Shown here piece after piece: positions 50,352 through 59,604 of a stretch of DNA of 64,000 nt. Every line of letters begins with the position of its first letter. Position 1 is the first letter of the stretch. The stretch is from Lactobacillus sp. HBUAS51381. GTDB taxonomy: Bacteria > Bacillota > Bacilli > Lactobacillales > Lactobacillaceae. The stretch covers positions 1 through 64,000 of the forward strand of contig NZ_JAAVSC010000006.1 in the NCBI RefSeq assembly GCF_012641095.1. Direction: 5' to 3'. A model generated the notes under the pieces. It saw only the letters and a list, made by a program, of their open reading frames with translations, searched no databases and was not told the DNA's origin. Position numbers and translations under genes: made by a program.

Positions 50352-52088
50352 CTACCGGCCCCGATCCAAGTTGTAAAGCGACTGAAACCGCGGATTATCC
50401 CGGTACAGCTCGGTCGGTGTTCCCTGCATATCGAAGTGGCCGTCCTCAATGAACCGCACCTGATCAACGTGCTTAATCCCGGCCAAATGATGTGTGACCC
50501 AGATGATGGTCTTGTCGTGTAAAACGTCAAAGACCGTATCTAACAGATGCTGCTCGGTGATGGGGTCTAGACTGACCGTGGGCTCATCTAAAATGATAAT
50601 GGGCGCGTCCTGCAGAAGAATCCGGGCCAACGACAACCGTTGGCGTTCGCCGCCGGAGAAGCGGCTTCCCGCCTCTTGAACCTGCGTTTGGTAACCGGCC
50701 GGAAGTCGGGTAATCAGGTCGTCCAGCTCGACGGCCTTCACCGCCGCCATGACGGCTTCGTCCGTGGCGTTGAGGTTCCCGAGGCGGACGTTGTTCATGA
50801 CGGTCGTGTTGAAGAGATACGGCTGTTGATCCAGCACGCCAAAGAGGCTGGCCCGCTGATCCTGTAACCGCGCGATGGGTTCGCCGTTTAGCGTGACCTG
50901 ACCGCTAGTTGGCGTCTCATCGCCAAGAATCAGTTTCAATAGCGTACTCTTCCCGGTACCACTGGGCCCCAGTAAAGCCAACTTTTCACCTGGGTGTAGC
51001 GTCAGGGACAGGTCATCGATCACCTCACGCTGGGCCCCCGGATAGGTGAACTTGACGTGGTCCAATTTCAATTCGTCCAACGCCCCGATGGTGGTTTGGG
51101 CGACCTGTTTCGGTTCGTTTTCATCTAGCGCGTTCACCCGCTGAATCGAGTTCTGGTAGACCGGCCACTCGCTGACCCCCTGGCTCATATCGGCGAAGGG
51201 CTCGACGGTCGGAAAGAGCGCCAGTCCAAACGCGGCGACCCAGTTGGCCTCGGCCTGGTTGTGGGTGAACATGACGCCCGCCCACCAGACCAGCAGGATA
51301 ACGGCGGCACCGAAGATAAACTGAATGGCAAAGTTCCGCCACCATTGAAAATGATGGTCCGACCGACGTAACGCGGCAATCTGGTCGATTGGGGCGTCCT
51401 GTTGGGCCAAGAAGTCCTGTCGGCGACCGGAGATTAACCAATCCCCCAAGCCTAGCACAGCATCGGTCAGCTGCGTGTAAAAGGTCCGCTGAACCTGCCG
51501 CGCTTGGAACTCCCGGCGACCATTGACCGTCACCGACAATAATGGCATCAGAATCACAATAACGCCCAGTAAAATCAGCATTAACAGCCCGAAGGCCCAG
51601 TTGAAGTAGCCAATCCCGATGACCACGAACAGGTAAAGCAACCAGCCAATGACCAGCGGAAAGACCGTCCGCAGATACAGGTTTTCAATGTGATCGATGT
51701 CTTCGGCCAGGATGCTCAGCACATCTCCCGTCTGGTGCGTCTGGCGAATCGCCACCGCCTGTTTCTCCACGGCCTCGTACAGCCGCTTCCGAAAGTCGGA
51801 GACAATCCGTAAGACCCAGTTGTGGCTGGTCAGACGTTCCGCATAGCGAAAGGCCGGCCGCCCAATCCCGAAGGCCCGGGCTAACACAATCGGTACATAA
51901 ATCATCAGAATATTGTAGGGGTGCGTGGCCGCCCGACTAATCAGGTAGCCCGAGTTGAACATCAGCGCCCCGCCACAGAAGAAGGTCATGAAGCCCAGGA
52001 ATAATACCAGCGCCAGCAATTTCTTGTAGCGACGCAGGTAGGGCATGACCCAGTGATCATGTTTAAATGTCGCAAAAAATCCCTTCAT
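50352..52088 (-). CDS. cydC: Thiol reductant ABC exporter subunit CydC
   Basis: 578 residues: six-helix ABC exporter membrane domain (1-330) and an ATPase domain (LGPSGTGKSTLLKLILGDE near residue 374; FSGGERQRLSLARILLQDAPIIILDEP). It forms a heterodimer with CydD and exports cysteine/glutathione, required to assemble cytochrome bd. The start overlaps cydD by 4 nt. No heme-exporting role is implied by sequence alone. Confidence 0.93.
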   Translation of the reverse strand: MKGFFATFKHDHWVMPYLRRYKKLLALVLFLGFMTFFCGGALMFNSGYLISRAATHPYNILMIYVPIVLARAFGIGRPAFRYAERLTSHNWVLRIVSDFRKRLYEAVEKQAVAIRQTHQTGDVLSILAEDIDHIENLYLRTVFPLVIGWLLYLFVVIGIGYFNWAFGLLMLILLGVIVILMPLLSVTVNGRREFQARQVQRTFYTQLTDAVLGLGDWLISGRRQDFLAQQDAPIDQIAALRRSDHHFQWWRNFAIQFIFGAAVILLVWWAGVMFTHNQAEANWVAAFGLALFPTVEPFADMSQGVSEWPVYQNSIQRVNALDENEPKQVAQTTIGALDELKLDHVKFTYPGAQREVIDDLSLTLHPGEKLALLGPSGTGKSTLLKLILGDETPTSGQVTLNGEPIARLQDQRASLFGVLDQQPYLFNTTVMNNVRLGNLNATDEAVMAAVKAVELDDLITRLPAGYQTQVQEAGSRFSGGERQRLSLARILLQDAPIIILDEPTVSLDPITEQHLLDTVFDVLHDKTIIWVTHHLAGIKHVDQVRFIEDGHFDMQGTPTELYRDNPRFQSLYNLDRGR

Positions 52089-53821
52089 TTGACCGTCGCC
52101 CCTTCCATCTCAGACCGTAACCGTACGTAGGCGCCACCCTGTTGCTGGAGCTCGGCGGGCGTCCCCTGTTGGACAATCTCGCCGTGATCCATCACCAGAA
52201 TATAGTCCATTTCATTCATCCAATGCAGCCGGTGAGTCGCAAAGAAGACCAGATGGTGGTCAAAGACCGGCAACATCGTCTGCTTCAATTCCACTTCGGT
52301 CTCAATGTCCAAATGCGCCGTGGGTTCATCGAACAGGAGAATCCGTCGCGAATCGTCCAGAAAGGCGCGGGCCAACGCAATCCGTTGGGCCTGACCCCCA
52401 CTGACACCCCGGGCGCCCTCACCGATCGGCGTCTGTAAGCCGTCCGGTAGCGTGGCGATCCAGTCGGTCAACCCGGCCTTGGCCGCGGCGGCCGCAACCG
52501 CCGCATCGCTGGCCGTGGGTGAATAAAAGGCCAGGTTATCCCGCAACGTCGCGTGGAATAGGTACGGTGCCTGCGGGATGTAGACGAAGCTGCGTTGCCA
52601 GGCCCGTTGATCCAGATGGGGCACGGCGGTCCCACGAACGTTAATTTGACCGGCATCCGGGCTCAAAAAGCCGCCTAGGGTGTTGATGAGCGTGGATTTG
52701 CCGGAACCGGAAGCCCCGATAATCCCCACCTTCTGGAAGCCCCGGACCGAAAAGTTAAGGTCCTTGAGCGTCGGCTTCTTAGCGTCGCCGTAGCTGACGT
52801 TAACGTGGTTCAGCCGAATCTCGTCATCGTCGCGCCAGACCGGGTCCCGCGTTTCGAGCAGATCCCGATCGGTTGGCGTCTGCCGCTGTAAGATGTCGAG
52901 CACCGCCGTCAAGGCATTCTTGCCGTTTAACGTCGCATGATAGTCGTTGGCAAAGTTCCGAATCGGTGCGAAATAATCTGGTGCCAGCGTCAAGATAATC
53001 AGCGCGGGCAACAGCTGAATCGTATTGTTCATCAGACCAAAACCCAAGAAGACGGCGATAATGGCGATCGACAAGGTGGTGAAGAAATCCAACGCGAAGG
53101 TCGAGGTCATCGCAATTGTCAGCGTCGACATGGTCTTCTTGCGGTAATCCTCACTCACCTGGTAAACGTTGTTGGCATACGTCTTGTTTAACCCCAGCTG
53201 CTTCAGCGTGGGCAGGCCCCGCAAGGTATCCACAAAGTGATTGGACAGCCGCTGGTAGCCGGCATATTGCCGGTCGGCCTTGGCTTGGGCGGCCAGACCC
53301 AGAATAATCATAAAGAAGATAATTAAGGGATAGATCGCCAGGAGAAACAGCGCTTCTTTCCACTGAATCAAGGCTATGTAAATCAACACGATCCACGGCG
53401 TCAACGACAGGTCCAACACCTTCCCGATAATCAACATCAGGTAGGTCTGAATCTTGTCGATCCCCTCCAGTCCCATGGTGACCACGTTCCCGGTCCCCTT
53501 CTGTGCCACGACACTGGGACCGAGGTCAAAGAGTTTGGCCATGAACTGTTTGCGCAGCGTCTTCGTAGTGGTCTCCACGAATGGATACAGCAGCCAGTTC
53601 TTCGATAGCGTCAAGAGATGGCGCGCCAGGAAGGCCACCGCAAATAAGGCCAAGGGCACCACAATCGTCCGCACCGACTTTAGTTGCCACAGGTTCACGA
53701 TGGCCACCGAGAGATACTTCGCTTGAAAAATAATCATAAATGCTTGAATAAACGTCAAGACCGCCATAATGGCCGCGGCGGGCTTCACACCCGGAAACTT
53801 AAACACCCGTTTATCAATCAC
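52085..53821 (-). CDS. cydD: Thiol reductant ABC exporter subunit CydD
   Basis: 578 residues, start GTG at 53821 with GAGGGGG upstream. ABC exporter half with CydD-typical segment LRGLPTLKQLGL and FALDFFTTLSIAIIAVFLG, Walker A GASGSGKSTLINTLGG near 360, signature VSGGQAQRIALARAFL. Partner of CydC. It has its own promoter and cre-like site, and a terminator separates it from cydAB. Confidence 0.93.
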   Translation of the reverse strand: MIDKRVFKFPGVKPAAAIMAVLTFIQAFMIIFQAKYLSVAIVNLWQLKSVRTIVVPLALFAVAFLARHLLTLSKNWLLYPFVETTTKTLRKQFMAKLFDLGPSVVAQKGTGNVVTMGLEGIDKIQTYLMLIIGKVLDLSLTPWIVLIYIALIQWKEALFLLAIYPLIIFFMIILGLAAQAKADRQYAGYQRLSNHFVDTLRGLPTLKQLGLNKTYANNVYQVSEDYRKKTMSTLTIAMTSTFALDFFTTLSIAIIAVFLGFGLMNNTIQLLPALIILTLAPDYFAPIRNFANDYHATLNGKNALTAVLDILQRQTPTDRDLLETRDPVWRDDDEIRLNHVNVSYGDAKKPTLKDLNFSVRGFQKVGIIGASGSGKSTLINTLGGFLSPDAGQINVRGTAVPHLDQRAWQRSFVYIPQAPYLFHATLRDNLAFYSPTASDAAVAAAAAKAGLTDWIATLPDGLQTPIGEGARGVSGGQAQRIALARAFLDDSRRILLFDEPTAHLDIETEVELKQTMLPVFDHHLVFFATHRLHWMNEMDYILVMDHGEIVQQGTPAELQQQGGAYVRLRSEMEGATVK

Positions 53822-53856
53822 AATAACGCCCCCTCTAACAAGTAAGTCTTACTGAT

Positions 53857-53894
53857 ATGATACAGCTTTCACCGCCAATTTTCGAGCGCTTACA
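53857..53894 (-). promoter_or_regulatory. cydDC promoter with cre-like site
   Basis: Minus-strand -35 TCGAAA (53885-53880), 17-nt spacer, -10 TATCAT (53862-53857). TGTAAGCGCTCGAA (53894-53881) matches cre at 12 of 14 positions and covers the -35. Confidence 0.5.
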
Positions 53895-53957
53895 TCCCTA
53901 AGATTGCGGGAACTCTCGTGCTCGCAGCCGTGGCTAATCGCCCCCATTTGGCCAATG

Positions 53958-53986
53958 AAAAAGGACGCCGCCCGCAGACGACATCC
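53958..53986 (-). terminator. cydAB terminator
   Basis: 8-bp stem (53986-53979 with 53970-53963, two G-U pairs) and five T on the minus strand, 25 nt after the cydB stop. Confidence 0.7.
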
Positions 53987-54010
53987 CCGATGATAAATTC
54001 TTTCAGTCAA

Positions 54011-55021
54011 TTACGCGCTTTGCTTTGGTGACGCCAAGCGCTTGTAGAAGACCCAGTAACTCCAGATGAAGTAGATCAACACGATCGGTAGAATCGTAAA
54101 CGTGAGGATCGTCATCAGATGGAGCGTGTATGGCGAGTTCGATGAATTCTTAATCAACAGCGAGTTGGCCGGGTTGTTGGCAATCATGACCCGCGGGAAT
54201 AACCCGTTGAAGATCAGCACGACCACGCTGATGAGCGACAGCCCACTGCCGATAAAGGAGAGCCACTCGTGGTTCCCCAATACACCCCAGTAGGCCAGCA
54301 CCGTGAAGATGACCAGTGCGACGACAATGGCCGTGGTGGTCATCGGCTTCTTGTCGAAGAAATCGGTGGAGAAGAACAGCAGGATGGCAAAGACCACTTC
54401 ACCGGCAAATAGTACCGGATAGAGAATCTTGTTCCAGGCCAAGGCCCGTTCCCGCAGGCTCCCGGTGGTCTTCAACCGCATGAAGTTCAACCCGTGAACC
54501 AGGCAGAGTACCGTGACGGCGACCCCACCGACCACGGAGAAGAGATTGACGTAATCACCGAAGTGCGCCGTCATATCGCCGTTCTTGTCGATTGGCATCC
54601 CGGCAATCATGGCCGTGAAGAGCATCCCGAAGAGAAAGGCCGCACAGAAACTCCCAATGGTTGACGCCCATTCCCAGAAGTTCCGCCAGGTATCCGTCTT
54701 CATATTTGCCCGGAATTCGAAGGATACTCCCCGGAAAATCAGGGCGGCTAAGATCAGGAACAGTACCAGATAGAAGCCGGAGAACAGGGTCGCGTACCAC
54801 ATTGGGAAGGAGGCGAACATCGCCCCACCGGCCGTGATCAACCAGACTTCGTTGCCATCCCAGTGCGGGCCGATGGTCTTAATGACCACGTCACGTTCGT
54901 CGCTGGTCTTGGCGAAGCTCTTCACCAACATCCCAACACCGAAGTCAAACCCTTCTAGGAAGAAGAAGCCACTAAACAACACGCCAATCAGAATGAACCA
55001 CAGGAATTGTAGGCTAGTCAT
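54011..55021 (-). CDS. cydB: Cytochrome bd ubiquinol/menaquinol oxidase subunit II
   Basis: 336-residue membrane protein with about eight or nine helices. N-terminal LQFLWFILIGVLFSGFFFLEGFDFGVGML and WDGNEVWLITAGGAMFASFP are diagnostic of CydB. It overlaps cydA by 8 nt. With CydA it forms the terminal oxidase that reduces O2 using menaquinol; in lactobacilli it works only when heme is supplied. Confidence 0.96.
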   Translation of the reverse strand: MTSLQFLWFILIGVLFSGFFFLEGFDFGVGMLVKSFAKTSDERDVVIKTIGPHWDGNEVWLITAGGAMFASFPMWYATLFSGFYLVLFLILAALIFRGVSFEFRANMKTDTWRNFWEWASTIGSFCAAFLFGMLFTAMIAGMPIDKNGDMTAHFGDYVNLFSVVGGVAVTVLCLVHGLNFMRLKTTGSLRERALAWNKILYPVLFAGEVVFAILLFFSTDFFDKKPMTTTAIVVALVIFTVLAYWGVLGNHEWLSFIGSGLSLISVVVLIFNGLFPRVMIANNPANSLLIKNSSNSPYTLHLMTILTFTILPIVLIYFIWSYWVFYKRLASPKQSA

Positions 55022-56468
55022 GGTTAAACGCCCCCTTCGAGTAAGGATCTAACTCTTTCGTATCACCTGCTGCGTAGCCATCGGTGTTCTCGACATCTGG
55101 CCCCGCCTTCAGCGTTCTGTGGCAGAGGATAATCATGATCAGCCCCATGATGGCAAACATCGCGAAGTAGACGATGTTGGTCGTCAATAGCGAGGCCACG
55201 GAAACGTTTGGCGATACCGCATCGGCAATCGTCAACAGGCCGTAGACGATCCATGGATAGCGCCCGAATTCAGTGACGAACCAGCCAGCCGTGTTGACCA
55301 CGAATGGTAACCACAGGCACAGACCCAAAATGTACAGGAACCAACGTTGCTTCATAATCAGTTGCGAGCGTTTCCGGTTAAAGATTAAGCCCACAATCGC
55401 GAGTAAGGCAAACAGGGCCCCAGCACCTGCCATGATCCGGAAGCTCCAGAACAACGTCTTGGTTGGGACGTAGTAGTTCATGTCGCTACCGAACTTCTTG
55501 TCATACTTTGCGTGCATGTCTTTGTTAACTTGATTCATGCCTTTGACCGTCCCAGTCGTCTTGTGATAACTCAATAAGTTCAAGACGTACGGTACGTCAA
55601 CGGACCAGGTGGTCTTGTGCTGCTTGGTGTCAAAACCGGAAACAGCCGCCCATTCACCCTTGTTGGTCGAGTTCTTGTAGAGCCCTTCCATTGCGGCGAA
55701 CTTCATGGGCTGGTTGTTAATTAAGTACCGGGTCTGCAGGTCCCCACTGGCAATAGAGCCCAGTGAGAAGATTAAACCGATAACCAACGCCACGTTCAAG
55801 GACTTGCGGTAGAAGCCCACGTGATCCTTCTTCAATAACCGCCAAGCCGAACAGCCGGCAATCACAAAGGCAGCGGTTACAAATGCCCCGAAAATAACGT
55901 GGGGGAATTCATTCCACAGCTGCGGGTTCCCAATCACCTTACCGAAACTGACCATTTGCACGTGACCGGTCTTTTGGTTGATGATGTACCCCAAAGGATT
56001 TTGCATGAAACTATTCGCTGCCAAGATCCACAGCGCGGATAGTGAAGACCCGAACATAACGAGCCAAATAAAGAGTGTGTGCACCCACTTGTTAAAACGA
56101 TCCCAAGTGAACATCCACATGCCAATGAACGTCGATTCCAAGAAGAATGCGGCCAAGGCTTCAATGGCCAGTGGTGCCCCGAAGATATCGCCCATGAAAC
56201 GGGAATATTCGGACCAGTTCATTCCGAATTGGAACTCTTGAATAATACCGGTAACCACACCGACGGCGAAGCTGTACAGGAACATTTTGCCCCAGAACTG
56301 CGCCATCTTCTTATAATCCTCATCACCCTTGATGGCGTACATGGTTTCCATGACCGCCACCACAAAGGCTAACCCGATCGAAAATGGAACGAAGAAAAAG
56401 TGAAAGACAGTGGTCATTCCAAATTGAAACCGCGCTAGGCCCAGGATATCCAGACCAAGATTTAGCAT
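55014..56468 (-). CDS. cydA: Cytochrome bd menaquinol oxidase subunit I
   Basis: 484-residue heme-carrying subunit with about nine helices. N-terminal LARFQFGMTTVFHFFFVPFSIGLA contains the heme b595 His; the GRYPWIVYGLLTIADAVSP region near residue 395 is typical, and the Q-loop is of the short form seen in Firmicutes. SD GGGGAGG. It is the first gene of cydAB. No heme biosynthesis genes are in the window. Confidence 0.97.
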   Translation of the reverse strand: MLNLGLDILGLARFQFGMTTVFHFFFVPFSIGLAFVVAVMETMYAIKGDEDYKKMAQFWGKMFLYSFAVGVVTGIIQEFQFGMNWSEYSRFMGDIFGAPLAIEALAAFFLESTFIGMWMFTWDRFNKWVHTLFIWLVMFGSSLSALWILAANSFMQNPLGYIINQKTGHVQMVSFGKVIGNPQLWNEFPHVIFGAFVTAAFVIAGCSAWRLLKKDHVGFYRKSLNVALVIGLIFSLGSIASGDLQTRYLINNQPMKFAAMEGLYKNSTNKGEWAAVSGFDTKQHKTTWSVDVPYVLNLLSYHKTTGTVKGMNQVNKDMHAKYDKKFGSDMNYYVPTKTLFWSFRIMAGAGALFALLAIVGLIFNRKRSQLIMKQRWFLYILGLCLWLPFVVNTAGWFVTEFGRYPWIVYGLLTIADAVSPNVSVASLLTTNIVYFAMFAIMGLIMIILCHRTLKAGPDVENTDGYAAGDTKELDPYSKGAFNHD

Positions 56469-56524
56469 TTTTCTAACCTCCCCAAACGTTATTAGTGTAA
56501 ATAAATAATTGCTGTCTTGTGTTC

Positions 56525-56553
56525 ATTATATCTAGTGATAAGTGAATTTTCAA
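56525..56553 (-). promoter_or_regulatory. cydA promoter
   Basis: Minus-strand TTGAAA (56553-56548), 17-nt spacer, TATAAT (56530-56525). The predicted leader is about 50 nt. Confidence 0.8.
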
Positions 56554-56752
56554 TGCCTGGGCCTCAATATCCCAAAGATGATGGCTATTATTCGAAATTT
56601 ATGTGAAAATTGTTCGTTGACTTTCGTAACACATTCAAAAGAGTGTGCTATGTTGGCGAAAATTAATGCATGCGCTTTCAAATTTAACGGCTAAAATGCG
56701 TAAAGTCGTGATAAAATATAGTTAAGTAATTGGTATGAGGAGGTTTTTCATC

Positions 56753-57700
56753 ATGACAGAACGCGTACTTGCTCTACAACCCTTAGCACCAGAACAACGG
56801 GCCCAACTGGAACAGACCGGCGTCGAGATTGTGGACGCGACGGACTGGGAAAACCAGGCACCGATCACCATCATCTTTGGGTGGGATCGCGAGGTTGGTC
56901 CGGCAGCCCTGATGGCACCCAATAATCAGGTGAAATGGATTCAAACCGTCAGCGCCGGGATTGACTACCTGCCGCTGGACTGGATTAAGGCCCATGACGT
57001 TCAGGTGACCAACGCCAGTGGTGTCTACTCACCAGCGATTGCGGAATCCACGTTAGGTTACCTGCTGTACTTCGTGCGGGGCTTTAATGAAGCCGTGAAG
57101 AATCAGGCCGGGCATTTCTGGCAACAACCCGCCCGTGACGACCTGAATATGCTGGCCAACCAGCACGTGGTCATCTACGGGACCGGCAGTATCGGCCAGG
57201 CCATTGCGAAATTGCTGAATGGCTTCGGTAACCAGCCGGCCGGGGTCAACCGCTCGGGTCATCCAGTTGACGGCTTCGGCCAGACCGTGAGTCTCGACCA
57301 CGACCAAGATCTCCTGAAGGACGCCGACATCGTTATCAATGCGATGCCCGCCACCAGTACGACGGTGCACTACTTCGATGAGGGCTTCTTCAAGCAATTA
57401 GATGGGTTGAACGTCTTCGTCAACGTCGGTCGCGGCAAGTCCGTTGACCAACAGGCCTTGATGAACGCCCTGCTCTACCAAAACGTGCTGCACGCCGCTT
57501 TGGATGTCTTTGAGACCGAACCGCTCCCCAAGGATTCGCGCCTGTGGGATTACCCAAACGTCTTGGTAACGCCCCATCAAACCGGATTTGCCAAGGAAAA
57601 CACCGCGCCGATCCTGGATATCTTTGGGCAGAACCTGAAGAGCTGGCTCGCCGATGGCAGTTTGACCGTTAATTTGACGGATGTGGCGTTGGGGTACTAG
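56753..57700 (+). CDS. D-isomer-specific 2-hydroxyacid dehydrogenase
   Basis: 315 residues from the ATG at 56753 (MTERVLALQPLAPEQ), since AGGAGG lies 9 nt upstream; six earlier in-frame codons overlap the SD. NAD-binding domain YGTGSIGQAIAKLLNGFG near residue 138, VNVGRGKSVDQQAL with the substrate Arg, and TPHQTGF with the catalytic His. It is related to 2-hydroxyisocaproate/phosphoglycerate dehydrogenases; the substrate is not clear. Divergent from cydA; unlike the ldhD at 19844 it has no extra N-terminal helix. Confidence 0.85.
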   Translation: MTERVLALQPLAPEQRAQLEQTGVEIVDATDWENQAPITIIFGWDREVGPAALMAPNNQVKWIQTVSAGIDYLPLDWIKAHDVQVTNASGVYSPAIAESTLGYLLYFVRGFNEAVKNQAGHFWQQPARDDLNMLANQHVVIYGTGSIGQAIAKLLNGFGNQPAGVNRSGHPVDGFGQTVSLDHDQDLLKDADIVINAMPATSTTVHYFDEGFFKQLDGLNVFVNVGRGKSVDQQALMNALLYQNVLHAALDVFETEPLPKDSRLWDYPNVLVTPHQTGFAKENTAPILDIFGQNLKSWLADGSLTVNLTDVALGY

Positions 57701-57721
57701 CTAACTTGTGAACAAGAAAAG

Positions 57722-57755
57722 ATGCACTAGCTGAAAAAAGCTGGTGCATTTTTAC
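57722..57755 (+). terminator. Terminator of the 2-hydroxyacid dehydrogenase gene
   Basis: 11-bp stem ATGCACTAGCT/AGCTGGTGCAT (one G-U pair), 6-nt loop and five T. Confidence 0.8.
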
Positions 57756-57790
57756 TTTTATAGCCCTCTGAAATCTTGGAACGGCGAATA

Positions 57791-57818
57791 TAAAAACGCC
57801 CTCGCAGGAACGAGAGCG
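57791..57818 (-). terminator. Terminator of the toxin-antitoxin operon
   Basis: 8-bp stem (57818-57811 with 57804-57797, one G-U pair) followed by five T on the minus strand, directly after the antitoxin stop. Confidence 0.7.
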
Positions 57819-57821
57819 CTA

Positions 57822-58808
57822 CTAGCCTTCATTTAAAATAGTGAGTGAATTCGCGTAGTCATACGAGATCAGCTCGGCATTCTCATTATCAATCCAAGCC
57901 TCTTCCTTGTGAGAAAAAGCAGCGATTGACTTGGCAGTCATATCCTTAAAGTGTTCCAATGTGTCACGCATAACTGCTAACTCTTCTTTTGAGAACAATG
58001 TCGCATTAAAGTCTGCGTTGGGCGCATAGTAGCTCCAATCATATTGACCCGCACTAATTTCCTTCTCAACGATAAGGTCAGCGCTCTCCATGGCGCCATA
58101 CAACAAACTATATTGATCCGGAACAGGGCCGTGAGGGAGCCGCGCATAAGAAACCCCGCTTATTGAAACCGTGTTACGTGCAAAATGGGTAAAGTCCGCG
58201 TAAAACAGTAGTTTATTGAGTTTGGTTTTCGTCAGTTCTGGCACATTAATCACAAAGTATAAAACCATATTGGAAAACTTCTTCAAATCGAAAGCACTAT
58301 ATCCCGAAAATTCAGAGTAATTAATGTCCGTAAACAGTGCATTAATACCTTTTTCAATTAATTTCTTCGATTGTTCTACTCCGGAAGTGCCCACGTTTTC
58401 TTCAAACGCTGCCTTACCGCGTTCAGTCATTGCTTCCTTAGAGGTATCATACAACGGTTGTGCCACATCGGGATCTGTCTCTAAAGCCAACAGTATCTTG
58501 TTATTCGCTACTGAAGGCAATGAACCCGTTTCATAAGTGGCAATGGTCGTCGCGCTCCACCCTAATAGGGTAGCGAAGTCTCTTTGACTTAAACCAAACG
58601 AATGACGCACCCTTTTAATGCGTTCAGGAGAAATGATGCCATGATTTCCCCGATATTTATCGAATGCACTTAAGATTGCTTGATTATCAAGCTTTTCATC
58701 GAATACTTGTTCACCACTATCTACGTCAAATCGGGCACTCGTCACAACGTCAACCTTTTCTCCACGGATAGTGTAGGTCTCATCTATCGGCTTTACTTCC
58801 GTTCTCAT
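57822..58808 (-). CDS. Antitoxin with XRE helix-turn-helix and Panacea (DUF4065) domain
   Basis: 328 residues. Residues about 58-112 are an MqsA/XRE-type HTH (SPERIKRVRHSFGLSQRDFATLLGWSATTIATYETG). A helical linker follows (115-175), then a Panacea/SocA-like domain, about 185-300 (FSNMVLYFVINVPELTKTKLNKLLFYADFTHF; SYARLPHGPVPDQYS). It lies 15 nt after the toxin gene. Panacea domains neutralise many unrelated toxins; the HTH should bind the palindrome before the operon. The N-terminal 55 residues resemble the short zinc-less MqsA remnant seen in such proteins. Confidence 0.85.
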   Translation of the reverse strand: MRTEVKPIDETYTIRGEKVDVVTSARFDVDSGEQVFDEKLDNQAILSAFDKYRGNHGIISPERIKRVRHSFGLSQRDFATLLGWSATTIATYETGSLPSVANNKILLALETDPDVAQPLYDTSKEAMTERGKAAFEENVGTSGVEQSKKLIEKGINALFTDINYSEFSGYSAFDLKKFSNMVLYFVINVPELTKTKLNKLLFYADFTHFARNTVSISGVSYARLPHGPVPDQYSLLYGAMESADLIVEKEISAGQYDWSYYAPNADFNATLFSKEELAVMRDTLEHFKDMTAKSIAAFSHKEEAWIDNENAELISYDYANSLTILNEG

Positions 58809-58823
58809 TATTATCGCCCCCTA

Positions 58824-59147
58824 TTAGTCGTAAATCGTTTCATGAAAGGAAATGACCTTGGCATGTCCATTCATGAGTTTTAATTTTATGTATAACCGCT
58901 TTTCAGTTTCGCCATTTTTGTAGAAAACCCACAAGTATTCACCGGGTCTGTCCCTATCTCGTTCCGGTCCCTTAACGTAGTCACCAGGCGTCAATTTCAT
59001 GAGTACAATTTTAATTGATTCGGGCGTCAATTCGGTTACCTGAGCGTATGCCACTCTGCGTTGAACAATTTCCCAGTCACCATGACTGAGGGCCTTTTTA
59101 AAGTCTTGCAAGAATCGTCGAATTGTCGCTTCACTAGCTGAACCCAT
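58824..59147 (-). CDS. MqsR-like toxin (mRNA interferase)
   Basis: 107 residues from the ATG at 59147 (MGSASEATIRRFL), with GGAGGAT upstream; an ATG five codons earlier precedes that SD. The pattern resembles MqsR: short N-terminal helix (FLQDFKKAL), a central LTPGDYVKGP region, and a beta-strand end (KRLYIKLKLMNGHAKVISFHE) matching the VYLKI..VLIVSFKE tail of MqsR. Toxin-first order is also as in mqsRA. Nuclease activity is inferred. Confidence 0.75.
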   Translation of the reverse strand: MGSASEATIRRFLQDFKKALSHGDWEIVQRRVAYAQVTELTPESIKIVLMKLTPGDYVKGPERDRDRPGEYLWVFYKNGETEKRLYIKLKLMNGHAKVISFHETIYD

Positions 59148-59176
59148 GGCTATCCTCCACACTTATGTCTACGCTT

Positions 59177-59205
59177 ATCATATCATTGCTACAAATTTGT
59201 AGCAA
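59177..59205 (-). promoter_or_regulatory. Toxin-antitoxin promoter with a perfect 20-bp palindrome
   Basis: Minus strand -35 TTGCTA (59205-59200), 17-nt spacer, -10 TATGAT (59182-59177). TTGCTACAAATTTGTAGCAA (59186-59205) is a perfect palindrome covering the -35 and most of the spacer, ideal for autorepression. The rest of 59206-59604 is gene-free. Confidence 0.75.
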
Positions 59206-59604
59206 GAATGACGAATCAACAAAATGTTTAAGTTTGGTTCCACGCAATTAATAAAAGTCGCGCTCCTAACTGGACGGCACTAAATGTAACTTTTAAAATG
59301 CCAGACATTCCTGATAAACCATGGTGTACGGGCAATGCTGGAACTAGCGATTCAATCTCAGTAAAGTTCATCTAAGCTGTTATCCATTTTTTAATCGGCA
59401 AGATTCTATTTTGCGTGATCACACTGCTCGCTTCTGTATCACTTCCCTAGTGTGCGTGATACCGCCACCAAAAATATACTCATATTACCATCTTTTTGCA
59501 GCTTTACAAAATTAATACAGAAAATCTACACCCCCGCTACATTCGCCTGGTAATCTAGTGGATGTGTTAAAAATTACGGACCTAACTAGGAGGAGTCATC
59601 ACAA

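Noticed and set aside
56580-56640. Rex operator before cydA
   Set aside because: TGTGAAAATTGTTCG resembles half of the Rex site, but the second half does not match and it is far upstream of the cydA promoter.
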